Source of the DNA: Timema cristinae
Taxonomy: Eukaryota; Arthropoda; Insecta; Phasmatodea; Timematidae
Reading direction: 5' to 3'
NCBI GenBank assembly: GCA_039000515.1
Contig: JBCFYV010001001.1
Span: forward strand, 3,936,742-4,000,741
Length of the DNA: 64,000 nucleotides
This document shows positions 33,861-45,161 of the stretch, in pieces (positions within the stretch are counted from its first letter, which is position 1; each line of letters opens with the position of its first letter). The translations under genes and the position numbers were made by a program. A model generated the notes under the pieces. It was given only the letters and a program-made list of their open reading frames with translations, had not been told where the DNA came from and ran no database searches.

Positions 33861-34915
33861 TATATCTGAAATTCCTAATTATAACCTATAAAAGTACCTC
33901 AATGATTTCAAATAATTAGAGTTCACGAACTAAAAAGGTTCAAACTTGTTATTTTATTCTTTTTGTGTACCATTATAAAGGCAAGTAATTAATGTATGTA
34001 ACTGAAACTTAGTACAACTATATATACATGTGAGTGAAATATTTATAATATTAATATTTTTACCAAAGTTGGTTTTAAACTAGAAATATACTATAAAGCC
34101 ACATGACTCACTCACTCACTCACTCACTTACATTAATGTTTACCCACTTCCAGATGGGTTAGAAAGCTTGAAATCTGGCAAACTTATAGCTTCTAGCCTG
34201 TAACTGACGCGAAAATTCCAATAAGTTAAAAAACAATTTAAGCCCCCCAAAAAATTCAAAATGGTGAAGCAACTTTAAAGTCGATGCGGACCTTTCTTTT
34301 GAGGCCTCTTGTGGCTAGATGGTATAACCTATCAAAAATCGGATTGCACCAGAGCTAGATTTTTGATTTTTGGTAAATTTTGCACATTTTCCACACATTT
34401 TTTTAAAATTTTCTGACACACTTGTGAGAAACTAGAATCATACAGCTGTAAAAATAAATCAAAGTTCAAAACAACGCTGGAATTACATTAGTTTACACTG
34501 ATTGGAGGCTTAGGAGCGGAGCCCACAGTGAGAAAAGTGAGCTAGAAATATAAAACCACACATGTAGACATGTAGGATATTTCCCATTTATATAATAATA
34601 TAATGTTTAACATCCTAATAGTAGCTATAATTAATTAATAAAAAACTGCGTAGGCCTACTTGTTTGATCGTGCTCGCGAAGGAAACTTATTGTCAGCATA
34701 TACTATTCACATCTCGCTTCCGAATTCACAAACAGGAAGTTCTTGTAGCCCAGGTACATTTAAAATATAACTTAATATTCAGTTACAAGGTCATAGTAAA
34801 AAGAACTACTGTTCTGTCCCATTTATTTTTATTTTTGAAACTTAAATATATATAAAAAGATAGGCCAAATAACTGACTGGTCCATTAAATACACTTAATG
34901 GTTTTAAAATAACTC
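33861..34915. other. No supported gene; (ACTC)n at 34103-34130
   Basis: The stretch at about 34130-34560 has the less AT-biased texture of an old interspersed repeat (GGGTTAGAAAGCTTGAAATC, GGCCTCTTGTGGCTAGATGG) but is not assigned. Confidence 0.4.
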
Positions 34916-35142
34916 ACATCGGTGGGCGCGCAGACAAAGTGTCAAAGCTCATTTCGTCAGATTTGCTGGAGACAGGGGGGTCAGGGTTCGAGTACTAGCT
35001 GAATGTACTGAGGCTGATTTTCCTAAATAGCTTACCACGTAAATGTGGATACATTTCCTCTAAACTAATGTATTTTTCTCATCCCTACCCCATATGCTTG
35101 AACATACAGATAACTATGATGGGTAGTAGGAAGTGACGCAGA
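34916..35142 (+). mobile_element. Diverged SINE, family A
   Basis: It has a degenerate head with B-box-like GGGTTCGAGTACTAG, body words CGTAAATGTGGATACATTTC and CCTCTAAAC, and the tail GATGGGTAGTAGGAAGTGAC. Confidence 0.7.
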
Positions 35143-35147
35143 CACAC

Positions 35148-35178
<31 letters not shown>
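35143..35178. repeat. (ACACAT)n microsatellite
   Basis: Six consecutive ACACAT-type units follow the SINE tail. Confidence 0.9.
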
Positions 35179-35291
35179 GAGAAGAAATGTTACGACATCA
35201 TAGTAGTAGCTCTGTACTGTGTATAGGATACTTTCTCATATAGGCCTACCCGGTAACCTATTAGGTTATAGTTTCGAACAACATTCTCAAA

Positions 35292-35439
35292 ATGCCAGGC
35301 CTCCCCCGTGGTTCGGATTCCACGTTAAACTGTAGGTCCTTCATTTCATCTCACAATCACCCTACCATTACACATTAGCGTAAGTGCGTATAACCCGAAC
35401 GGGTAGTAAGACGCGGTGCTAATAATAAATAATAAATAA
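35292..35439 (+). mobile_element. 5'-truncated SINE, family B, with 12-bp target duplication
   Basis: Body from TGCCAGGCCTCCCCCGTGG to tail CCCGAACGGGTAGTAAGACG and a TAA-rich end. AACATTCTCAAA flanks both sides (35280-35291 and 35440-35451). Truncation plus target duplication shows LINE-mediated insertion. Confidence 0.92.
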
Positions 35440-35451
35440 AACATTCTCAAA

Positions 35452-36316
35452 CATCAATTATCAAAAAACTACTCTATCGCTTAGTAATTTTTCCTCAGAA
35501 ATACAATAACATAATTTTGAAAATTAAACTCTATTAAGATATGAATTTTAATTGAAATTGTAATAGCAATTTTTTTTAATCAAAATAAATTTCCAAATCG
35601 GCTATCGGTAAATTGTTCTCAAATATCTTGTTTTTAGAAAAAGTAACATACATTCTTATACATCACATAAAAAACTCTCCATATACAATATTTTTTAACA
35701 AAAACGAATAGAAATTTTCATAAATTATTCAATAGTAAACTATCATTAAACGTTTTTTCTCTCTCCGTAAAACATGTATACAGTTGTTTTCATGTAAATA
35801 ACTTTACAGATATCCATTTTAAACAAAATCTTTAGAGCCATTTACGAAAAGTTTCAAATTTTCATAATTAACATATTTGTAAGCTATCGTTAGTTTGAAT
35901 GCTAGAAACAAAATTTTGAAAAAAAAAAATCAGTATAGTGTGATCATTCATATAACATCTAAATATTAAGTTTGAACGAAATAGGTTATATTTAGATTCA
36001 GTGTTTTTAAGATGTATAGCAAACAATTTATTTTTTGCAAAAAAAAAAAAAATTCCTCCATTGTAAAAAAAAAAGTTTAATTTCTTGTTCACATAATAAG
36101 CTAGACAGTTGTTGAATATCTGTCATGAGTATAGCGACATTAAATTATAAACTTTTTAAATGAAGAGAAAAAGTTGTCATTAAATCCAGGACACCGTTGA
36201 GAGATATTCAAGAAATGTTAAGATTAATTTATCAAGTGAAGAAAATTTAACCATTTTGGCTGTAGCTCCAGGTACAGTACACGCCACACATGCATACAGA
36301 CGTGCATGTATATGGT
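35452..36316. other. AT-rich sequence, no gene seen
   Basis: Long A and T runs; a minus frame at 36092-35868 is low-complexity. Confidence 0.5.
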
Positions 36317-36427
36317 ATTCACGGTAAGAATTGTTTTCTGAAAGGCCTTTTTCCCTACACAAATCTATTATATAGTAAGATATTGGTAGGAAAAAGGACC
36401 TTTCAGAGAGTAATTTCTACCGTGAAT
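36317..36427. repeat. 111-bp imperfect hairpin
   Basis: ATTCACGGTAAGAATT...CTGAAAGGCCTTTTTCC on the left is mirrored by GGAAAAAGGACCTTTCAG...AATTTCTACCGTGAAT on the right, with arms of about 43 bases matching at roughly 85 percent around a short AT-rich loop. Confidence 0.8.
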
Positions 36428-36837
36428 GGATTATAGACGCATACAAACTGATATAAGAACAGTTTGTACCAATGTCGTGTCGTGTAATGTTGCCAAGGTA
36501 AGCAAAGCTTGTTTTAAGTTGTATCTACGAATTACTCTCATAATTCAGTTGAACACTCATACATTAAAACCATTTCAGTTTACATTCGGCCTACCATTGT
36601 TTGTTGTAGGCCTAGATTCAGGCTCTCAATTGAGGTCTGATTGGTTTTAATTACTTCTTTATATTCATCCCGAGCGACCAAAATAAAAGCAAAATTTAGC
36701 TCTTAGATCGAAAAGTTTCAGAGAGCTTTGTTATAGTCAGTTTACAAGTTGAAAATATTTCCAACCGGATCAGAGTCTACATGTGTGTATTGAAATAGGA
36801 CAGAGACAAATAAAGGTGGAATTTATTTGAGATGCAC

Positions 36838-36975
36838 CCGCATTTGCGTGAAGATATAGTGGAAATTCCTTGAGTAAACCCTACCTTACCCCAAGATTAG
36901 AACCGCTACTTCTCCTTTACAGGTAGACTAGACCAAACGAAGCTAGCGCCTTAGTCATCGAACCCACCGGTGTGG
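36838..36975 (-). mobile_element. Decayed SINE fragment, family A
   Basis: Body words GCACCCGCATTTGCGTGAAG and CCTACCTTACCCCAAGATTAG, with a degenerate head ending ACCGGTGTGGGTTGG. Confidence 0.6.
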
Positions 36976-38267
36976 GTTGGACGAACTTGTTTTGATTTTG
37001 TTATAGGTCATAGCAAATATTTCCCTAAAATCTAGCGATCTAACAACATTTTAAAACGTTCTAATTATTAACATTTGGTATTTATCTTTAAATAATATAT
37101 ATTTTCCCCCTGAATTTGGTTTTAATTTCGAACAAAGAAAAAAAAAAGTTAATTAACACATTGAAACGAAATATGAAATCTTTTCATTTAAAATATAATT
37201 CTGTAATTTGATTACTTTTTAATAAAGGTTAGAATTGAAGAGAGAATACTGCCCGATTTACATAGGAAGGGCTTTTTGGAAAGAACACATTTGCCTACGG
37301 TAACGAAAAATAACATTTTATCATATTGTTATTGTTATTTTAAAGTTACAGATAATATCTATCAAAAGTGACATTTGTAGATTGCATGATTTGACGTATG
37401 AATAAGTAAAATAGATCTAGTGGCTTTTCTAGCTGTCAGATAAGGAACTTAATATGAAATTGGGACTGTATATGTTATTGTCTGCTAGAGACAACCTCGC
37501 ACAGTTTCAAAAGGTTAAGTGTGTGTGTGTGTGTGTAGGAGGGAGGGGGAGGGAAGAAGCAATAAAAATGTCAAACTGAATACAAATTTTAATTTTGAGA
37601 AACTGTAGACTTTGTGGATTGTATATGGTTTCTATTTTTTATCATCTTTTTTTTCCCACTAATTTTATTTTCCGTGGTAAGGTTTGGTGACGCAGTTCAG
37701 CATTGTTATTTGATGAATATTTAGAATCTTTTTAAATTTTTTTTTTATCTATTTAGGAACAGTAGCGCCATCGTTGGATCGATAACTTTTGTTATATTTT
37801 TTCGTGTGGCTATTTCAGATTACAAAACACAAAGGGTTGTAGGTTTTGCTTGGGTGAAAATTTCATAATGGTTTTCATCTTTGTTAATTAGTTTTTTGAA
37901 TTCTAAAGTGATTATATAAAATAACGTAACTTTAGTAAAAATATTACAGTGATCGGTTGAATGGTAACAATATGAGGGCCAATTAGGCAAATCATACTTA
38001 ATGAAATATGATTATTCCTCAAGCTAATATATTCAAGTTAAAAATGTATAGACATATAAATCTACAAATAATGAAAGTATTTGATTCTTAATTGAATATC
38101 TTCAATTGATTTTATTTTACTCTCGTTAATTGTCAAACTAATTTACAAATAATTTAAAATTCTATTTTATTGAGTTTCTTAGTGAACGATAGCATTGGCA
38201 CAAGTAGTAAAATCATAAATTTAGTGGTGGCAATTGATGAGTAGGCCTATATAGGGCCTTGGAATTA
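36976..38267. other. AT-rich sequence with one family D copy
   Basis: A family D copy lies at 37318-37470 (GATAATATCTATCA, TGATTTGACGTATGAATAAG). A short (TG)n run lies at 37519-37536. No gene is supported. Confidence 0.5.
37318..37470 (+). repeat. Dispersed repeat, family D
   Basis: It contains GATAATATCTATCAAAAG, ATGATTTGACGTATGAATAA, ATAGATCTAGTGGCTTTTCT in the common order. Confidence 0.75.
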
Positions 38268-38885
38268 TTAAAGTTGGTGGTGAGTTATCTTAGTTTCAAA
38301 AACAGTGGCAAATTATCTTAGTCATAGAATTATCTGTTTCAAACTTAGCGGTGAGTTATCTTAGTCAAAGAATTATCTGTTTCAAAGTTAGCGGTGAATT
38401 ATCTTAGTCATGGAATTATCTGTTTCAAATTTAGCGGTGAATTATCTTAGTCGTGGAATTGTCTGTTTCAAACTTAGCGGTGAGTTATCTTAGTCAGTTA
38501 GCGGTGAGTTATCTTAGTCATAGAATTATCTGTTTCAAACTTAGCGGTGAATTATCTGTTTCAAACTTAGCGGTGAGTTATCTTAGTCCTAGAATTATCT
38601 GTTTAAAAGTTAGCGGTGAATTATCTTAGTCCTAGAATTATCTGTTTCAAACTTAGCGGTGAATTATCTTAGTCGTGGAATTATCTGTTTTAAAGTTAGC
38701 GGTGAATTATCTTAGTCGTGGAATTATCTGTTTCAAACTTAGCGGTGAGTTATCTTAGTCATGGAATTATTTGTTTCAAACTTAGCGGTGAATTATCTTA
38801 GTCGTGGAATTATCTGTTTTAAAGTTAGCGGTGAATTATTCTAGTAATAGGATTATCTGTTTAAAAGTTAGCGTTAAGTTATCTT
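38268..38885. repeat. 43-bp minisatellite, about 14 copies
   Basis: The unit combines TCATAGAATTATCTGTTTCA and AACTTAGCGGTGAGTTATCT. Variants (TCGTGG/TCATAG/TCCTAG and CTTAGC/GTTAGC) alternate; two units are shortened near 38490 and 38550. Confidence 0.95.
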
Positions 38886-39511
38886 TATCCAAATTGTCAC
38901 GTTCGTTTTTTCTTGTCTCTTCCCACCCTCAACTCTACTCTCGCTCTTTCTCTTTATCCTATTGTTTAAGAGTTACTGAATTGTGTTAATAAATAAATGA
39001 AGTTTGCACCGGAGTATAAGACTGAAAAAACACTGAATATACAAAAATTTGCCATAAAAACAAGGTCCCTGATCCTTTACTCTACAAAAGCTTAGAGAGA
39101 CGTTTTGAGGGGGGGAGGGCGGAATCTAATGTTAAACAACATTCTTTAAAATTACTAGTAGTCATCGTGGGTATTTAAAAGTTAAATAAAGATAGAAATA
39201 TTAAGATTTAAGAAGTAGAAATAATTGAATAACAGTTTGCCTAAGGCAGAATCAATTTTGAACCTAGTTACCATTTAACATCATCGGTCTAGGTACACAA
39301 CCCAGTTGAGGGTGAACATGAAACATACTAAACCATATTAAGGAAAGAGGTAGAGGATCAAAAGTTTCTTTACCTGTTTTACAACACATGTGGATGACAG
39401 GTAAGCCCCAAACAGAAATCTTATTGGACCCTCCTATGGTTAAATTCACACAGAAATGACATCTTAGAGGATACAAAATAAAAAAGAAATAAATAACAAG
39501 AAATAACTTAC
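38886..39511. other. No supported gene; sequence downstream of the THAP exon
   Basis: A minus frame at 39476-39264 begins beyond the donor of the THAP exon and lacks recognisable content. A G-rich run is at 39109-39120. Confidence 0.45.
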
Positions 39512-40047
39512 AGTAAGAGATGGAATGTTAGTCGATGTCTTGTCGTTTACTTTAATAAAAGGAATATAGGCTTCATTCATTACCAAAATAAATGGTTTAA
39601 TATATCGTTTTATAACTTCACTTTTTAAATTTTCAAAACTAGAAATGACGTCTTTGTCACACCAATCTCTAAAATCATTTTCTTTTCTAACTAACAAACT
39701 TTCCTCACGAACGGCCGAATCTTTTCTATCCTTAGGGACCTTCACAGTGAGATATGAAGGTTGCCTTGGAAATATACTGGGGTAGGCTTCATCCCCAAGT
39801 TTTGGTTTTTAACGGGAAACAGTTATTGATTACTATTATCCACAGGAAACACATCCTTTCTTAATGATAAATTTGTCCACGAAATGCTTAAAACACACGA
39901 ATGTATTATCTGTCACTACATATTTATCACAATGGATAGATTTAATCAACTTCTCTCTCAGAACTCTATCTTTAGGACTCTAAATGCTGAAGTATCTGTA
40001 ACACCGTAATTGTATTTACATCCAGGTACACAGCATGACCGACCCAT
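39512..40047 (-). pseudogene. THAP-domain protein exon, frameshifted
   Basis: From ATG 40047 the minus strand encodes MGRSCCVPGCKYNYGVTDTS, the start of a THAP (C2CH) DNA-binding zinc finger with its CxxxC pair. After a one-base frameshift near 39980 it continues with KDRVLREKLIKSIH and FVCFKHFVDKFII, which supply the Cys-xx-His pair. After a further break (stops near 39850-39810) come LGDEAYPSIFPRQPSYLT, the usual LKP..P.IF end of the domain, and a Lys/Asp-rich stretch. The exon ends at a strong donor CTTACT/GTAAGT (exon edge 39512). THAP domains occur in P-element-type transposases and in host regulators derived from them; arthropod genomes often carry many copies. Without a transposase core, this is a decayed host or transposon exon. 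Confidence 0.75.
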
Positions 40048-40496
40048 TATAACAGTTAATACCACTTTTAAAACACGGGAAAAGAAGATTTAAACACACA
40101 AACTACACTAACTAAACGAAACTGACAAGGCAGAAACTATAAAGTTTACTGGGTAAAGTCATGTGTTTCCAATTACGACCAACCGATATCGGCACCATTT
40201 TGACTACAATCGATAGTTGCATTAAGATCTGAGTAATGTAGATGGTCTTTGGTTTAGATCTCGCCGCGAGGTCAGAGCTAAAATAAATAAAGAACAAACA
40301 CCTTCCTTGTAAATAAAACCACTGTTGGCTCATAAATAGATAGTCACAATATGATGCTATCACTCAGAGTTCTACCCTCACTCATCTGTTGTGTAAATAT
40401 TCCTCAAGACAAGTAGCAAGAGAAACCAACACGTTTCGTCAGGAGTTGAATTCCGGCATCCTGGTGCCGACAAACCTGGTGCTTTTCTTATAGGGA
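40048..40496. other. No gene seen
   Basis: Upstream flank of the THAP exon. A minus frame at 40363-40112 shows no recognisable domain. The stretch at 40420-40496 is GC-richer and leads into the 40-bp array. Confidence 0.45.
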
Positions 40497-41590
40497 CAGG
40501 GACTGTACCATGTTGAAACGTATCTCCCTTGTGAGCCAGTGACTGTACCATGTTGCAACATCTCTCTCTTGTGGGCCAGGGACTTTACCATGTTGAAACG
40601 TATCTCCCTTGTGAGCCAGTGACTGTACCATGTTGCAACATCTCTCTCTTGTGGGCCAGTGACTGTACCATGTTGAAACATCTCTCTCTTATGAGCCAGG
40701 GACTTTACCATGTTGAAACGTATCTCCCTTGTGAGCCAGTGACTGTACCATGTTGCAACATCTCTCCCTTGTGAGCCAGTGACTGTACCATGTTGCAACA
40801 TCTCTCTCTTATGAGCAGGGACTGTACCATGTTGAAACGTATCTCCCTTGTGAGCCAGTGATTGTACCATGTTTCAACATCTCTCCCTTGTGAGCCAGTG
40901 ACTGTACCATGTTGCAACATCTCTCTCTTGTGGGCCAGGGACTTTACCATGTTGAAACGTATCTCCCTTGTGGGCAGTGACTGTACCATGTTGCAACATC
41001 TCTCTCTTATGAGCCAGGGACTGTACCATGTTGAAACGTATCTCCTTGTGAGCCAGTGACTGTACCATGTTGCAACATCTCTCTCTCTTGTGGGCCAGTG
41101 ACTGTACCATGTTGAAACATCTCTCTCTTATGAGCCAGGGACTTTACCATGTTGAAACGTATCTCCCTTGTGAGCCCGTGACTGTACCATGTTGCAACAT
41201 CTCTCTCTTATGAGCCAGGGATTGTACCATGTTGAAACGTATCTCCCTTGTGAGCCAGTGATTGTACCATGTTTCAACATCTCTCCCTTGTGAGCCAGTG
41301 ACTGTACCATGTTGCAACATCTCTCTCTTATGAGCCAGGACTGTACCATGTTGAAACGTATCTCCCTTGTGAGCCAGTGACTGTACCATGTTGCAACATC
41401 TCTCTCTTATGACCAGGGACTGTACCATGTTGAAACGTATCTCCCTTGTGGGCCAGTGACTGTACCATGTTGCAACATCTCTTTCTTGTGGACCAGTGAC
41501 TGTACCATGTTGCAACGTATCTCCCTTGTGGCCAGTGACTGTACCATGTTGAAACGTATCTCCCTTGTGGACCAGGGATTGTCCCTTGTT
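40497..41590. repeat. 40-bp minisatellite, about 27 copies with two alternating unit types
   Basis: The unit is GACTGTACCATGTTGAAACG plus TATCTCCCTTGTGAGCCAGT. A second type has TGTTGCAACATCTCTCTCTT. The two types alternate in blocks, giving a higher-order 80-bp or 120-bp pattern. Long frames on both strands across the array are consequences of the repeat. Confidence 0.96.
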
Positions 41591-42056
41591 GCACCACAAG
41601 CGGGCGAAGAGCCTCCTAGCTGGTGGTTTCTGACGACACGTCAATGACAAACAGTTGAGCCTCTCGCTCCGCCGAACTTCCAATACGAGACTTGAGTCTG
41701 GAGGAAATTGCTTCAACGCGCCCCCTCCCCTGTTCTTCCTTGACACAGGGACCATCGGAACCATCCTCGCAATTTGATAGAAGAAAGAAACTGAACCGTG
41801 GGACGGGCTGCAGGGGAAATTGGAAGTTTGAAAAATGGAGATCGCCAGGGAAGAAGAATTGTTTTGTGGGAGACTTCATTCAAAGTGGTCGCTGACGATC
41901 CTTTGGAGTCTGATGCACGGCACCCTTAGCTTGGTCGGTAGTGTCGTCCATCGTCCTCATCATGGACTGTGTGCCTTCGTACACGTGGCCTATGTTCACT
42001 TACTCATTTCAATACTGAATTCTCTACACAAAGTCAACTATTTCCTTGGGAAAAAC
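41591..42056. other. GC-richer unique segment without an identified gene
   Basis: Sequence from 41590 to 41990 is less AT-rich than the background and has overlapping short frames on both strands. None has a recognisable domain. It could be exon or promoter DNA but nothing decides it. Confidence 0.3.
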
Positions 42057-42222
42057 AAATCAACCATCGTGAAATGAGAGTGGTTTTCCTTAAATGTTTT
42101 TCTACTCTCCCTGGACCAAATAGGGCTACACTTCCTCTAAATATAACCTTCCTCTCCATAATACATTAGAGTAATTAGAACATATGCGTATAGTCCGAAC
42201 AAGTGAAACGTGGTTGTTAAAG
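42057..42222 (+). mobile_element. SINE fragment, family A body and tail
   Basis: GAGAGTGGTTTTCCTTAAATG, CACTTCCTCTAAATATAACC and a degenerate tail AGTCCGAACAAGTGAAACG; the head is missing. Confidence 0.6.
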
Positions 42223-42784
42223 TAGAGACGCACGTGCAGAGGTTATATTTACAAGTAGTTTTAGGCCTACATTTATTTGCAAATTGAAAAGTGATTGAGT
42301 GTCTTTCAAAAAAGTAAATGAAAAATATTTGTTATTTAAAACTAACAACTCTACTATACTATACAACACTATTTTAACTACTCTACTATATATATTAATG
42401 AAGATGATGATGTTTCAGAGTATATGTTAAAAACAAAGCTGCTGATAGGAAATGATGCAAAAGTCAATTTGCACAAGGCAATGGGCCTTGTCAAATAGTC
42501 TTTCTACTTGATTTAAAAAAAAAAGACCATTAAACACATTTGAAATTACACTAAATTACCATTTGTATACAATTATAGATTTAATAGTTTGAAACACTGT
42601 AGTATGTGCAAGGCCGTAGCCATGGGGGAGAAGTGAAGTGAAGAATTTGGCCCATCACCCCCTAAAGTAAATATGATTAATTAATACTGCCTTATTTATT
42701 GTTGGTAACATATAAAACATAGGGCAGGCCTTCAAGAAAATACACGCACAATCATTATATACATACAATACCACCAAACATGCA
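42223..42784. other. AT-rich sequence, no gene seen
   Basis: No recognisable feature apart from a short A run near 42520. Confidence 0.5.
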
Positions 42785-43550
42785 TACATATATACATACT
42801 CACGCCGTTCCCATGTGTGGTAGGCAAGAAACTGTGCGTATAGCGCTCAAAAAACACTCTGTACTTATTCCATTCTCACTAACTTTCTCCACACTTCCCT
42901 AACCCTGCATACTCCCTTCATCACAGCCACATCCATACACCGAGTCATACCAGCTCTTCTATTCTTTATACTCTTAATGTTTCTATTTTCATACATTCGT
43001 CTACCACATTTAGCCACGTCTTACAAGGCCTACCCCTTGCTTTTGATCCACACACTTTACCTCCATATTCAGTACTCGATCCACACTTATCCTCACACTA
43101 ATGCCTAAACCAACGTAGGGCGCTTCTTTCCCATTGACCTAACTGATTTACTTTAAAACCACACTGCTTCAGCACTCCTTCATTATAGACTCTGTCCATA
43201 AGAATTTGTCCACATAACATTTCTTAGATATCTCATTCCAACCGCATATACCTTGCTCTTTGTGTTTCTCCTGACAAACCCACGCTTCACATCTATAAAA
43301 CAATGTTGGCGATAGCTCACTTTTATATACTGCTATCTTTGACTCTTTCGATACTACTTCATTCTTGGCAATAGTCCACATACATCTCTCCGAGATTCAT
43401 TCACCCCTCTGTTGATTTCACAATCTATTCTTCCATTTTTACAAAACATTCTGCACAGATACACAAAATCATTCACTTGTTCTAACAGTTTTCCATTTAT
43501 ACTAAGCTGACAATCATTTCCTGATCCTTCTTTATCAGAAACTATCACCT
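42785..43550 (-). pseudogene. Non-LTR retrotransposon RT, C-terminal region
   Basis: Minus-strand pieces resemble the end of a reverse-transcriptase ORF found in many arthropod LINEs: LEQVNDFVYLCRMFCKNGR, INRGVNESRR, AVYKSELSPTLFYRCEAW, VDKFLWTESIMKEC, then a region with stops. The YLG and YGCE-type positions are altered (YLC, YRCE), and a frame break lies near 43380. It is a different family from the RTE-like pieces at 32-34 kb. Confidence 0.7.
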
Positions 43551-43979
43551 TATGTAAGTTATATAAAATATTATTAATTATGCTCTAATTGTCAATTTGT
43601 AAGAAAATCAAGATATAATTGTGCTGTCGGGTTCGCAGGCCAGGAAAATATTATGTTTAGGTTCACGATCAAAAAAGTTTTGGGAATCACTGACTTATAG
43701 GATAACATATTTTTTAATTACTTTGATTTATGTGAAATTTATCACACCTCATAGGCCACACATTTGAAAACTGAAGTTTACTATTTACTCGCGCTTGTAG
43801 TGTAATGATTTAAGTAAAAACATTGTGTTTATTATTTTATTTAGATAATTAAAGTGAATAAAGCAACTTAGAATTATTAAATTTATGAATATACTATACA
43901 TTTAAAAATATTTTCAATATCAATCAATTAATTACAACATTTTTATTCTATATTATAGATCATAAAATATTGGGTCTTC
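43551..43979. other. AT-rich sequence, no gene seen
   Basis: Nothing recognised. Confidence 0.5.
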
Positions 43980-44268
43980 GATTGTAGTTTGTCATCAGGC
44001 CAAGCAAGGCTTGATGTGACTGTACTAGTGAACTCTTCCCTCCTAACTATCAATTCTTGGGTTGTTACCAGGCCAAGAAAGGCTTGATGGGACTGTACTA
44101 GTGAACTATTCCCTCCTCACTATCAGACCTTAGGTTATTACCAGGACAAGCAAGGTTTGATGGGACTGTACTAGTGAACTGTTCCCTCCTCACTATTAGA
44201 TCTTTGGTTATTATCAGAACAAGAAAGGCTTGAAGTGACTGTACAATAAACTGTTCCTTCTCATTCAA
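43980..44268. repeat. 73-bp tandem repeat, about 4 copies
   Basis: AGGCCAAGCAAGGCTTGATG and its variants start at 43997, 44070, 44143 and 44216, a constant 73-base spacing. Copies have diverged by base changes but not in length. Confidence 0.93.
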
Positions 44269-44936
44269 TGTCCACAGAGTCTTGCCCTTTAAAGCTAATA
44301 TACATACTTACGTTCATTACATTATTGTTTGTGTGACAATCAAAGGGGAGGGAACAGGGTACTAATACAGTCATATCAAACACCCAAGAGCTCTTCCTGA
44401 CGTACGCAACATAAACAATGTCGTGGGACTTACTTTGGTGACCCCTGGTCTACGTAAAGTAAATGAAACGGATGACCTGATTAGAGTGACAAGAAAATTA
44501 AGTAGAATAATCGAGAAGGAAGATTTCACTCCTAGTCCAGAATAAATGCACCCCTCTGTAACATCTGTAGGAGCTCGAACCCTGGTCATTGTGGAGGAGA
44601 GTAATCCATTGCGCAGACGCATCACATACCTAGAGTATATCTACGGTAAGAGTGTAGGTAAGTTAGCGCATTAGAAGGTTATTTACTGTAAACATTGGCT
44701 GGAAGTATTAATATAATCATTTGACAACACATTTTATTGGTTATATAGTATACAAACATAGTAATATCTCCAAACAGGTCGACATTCGTGACTTCCAGCC
44801 AATGTCTGCTAGCTATCACTTATCACCTCTACTACCTTGGATGAGCTATACCCGACCTTGCAAATCCTCGACCAGGTAATTACCATGTGTTACATGTAAC
44901 TCTCCACACTGGAGGACACTACAAGACAACTTCCTA
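44269..44936. other. Weak tRNA-like repeat and a short inverted repeat
   Basis: The minus strand at 44560-44640 has a B-box-like CAGGGTTCGAGCTCC, suggesting an old SINE head. AACATTGGCTGGAAGT (44691-44706) is mirrored by ACTTCCAGCCAATGT (44791-44805). Confidence 0.45.
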
Positions 44937-45130
44937 CCAGTGGCGGCTCAATCACTTCTAACACGGGGAGGCCTTACTTGGGTGGCACGGATAAACCGTT
45001 GGGGTGACACCACCCCTATTTTACATCTGTGTTTGATATTAAAAATGTTCAGTTACATCCAGATTGGTAGATGCCTATTCTAATCAGTTTATGTTTAAAT
45101 TAAAAGTTTACTTACGTAATATTTTTACCG

Positions 45131-45161
<31 letters not shown>

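Noticed and set aside
40497..41590. CRISPR-like alternation of conserved and variable blocks
   Set aside because: The variable parts are only two alternating variants of the same unit, not unique spacers.
40439..41764. Long frames on both strands with repeated His, Lys and Gly words
   Set aside because: Consequences of the 40-bp minisatellite; frames are open on both strands.
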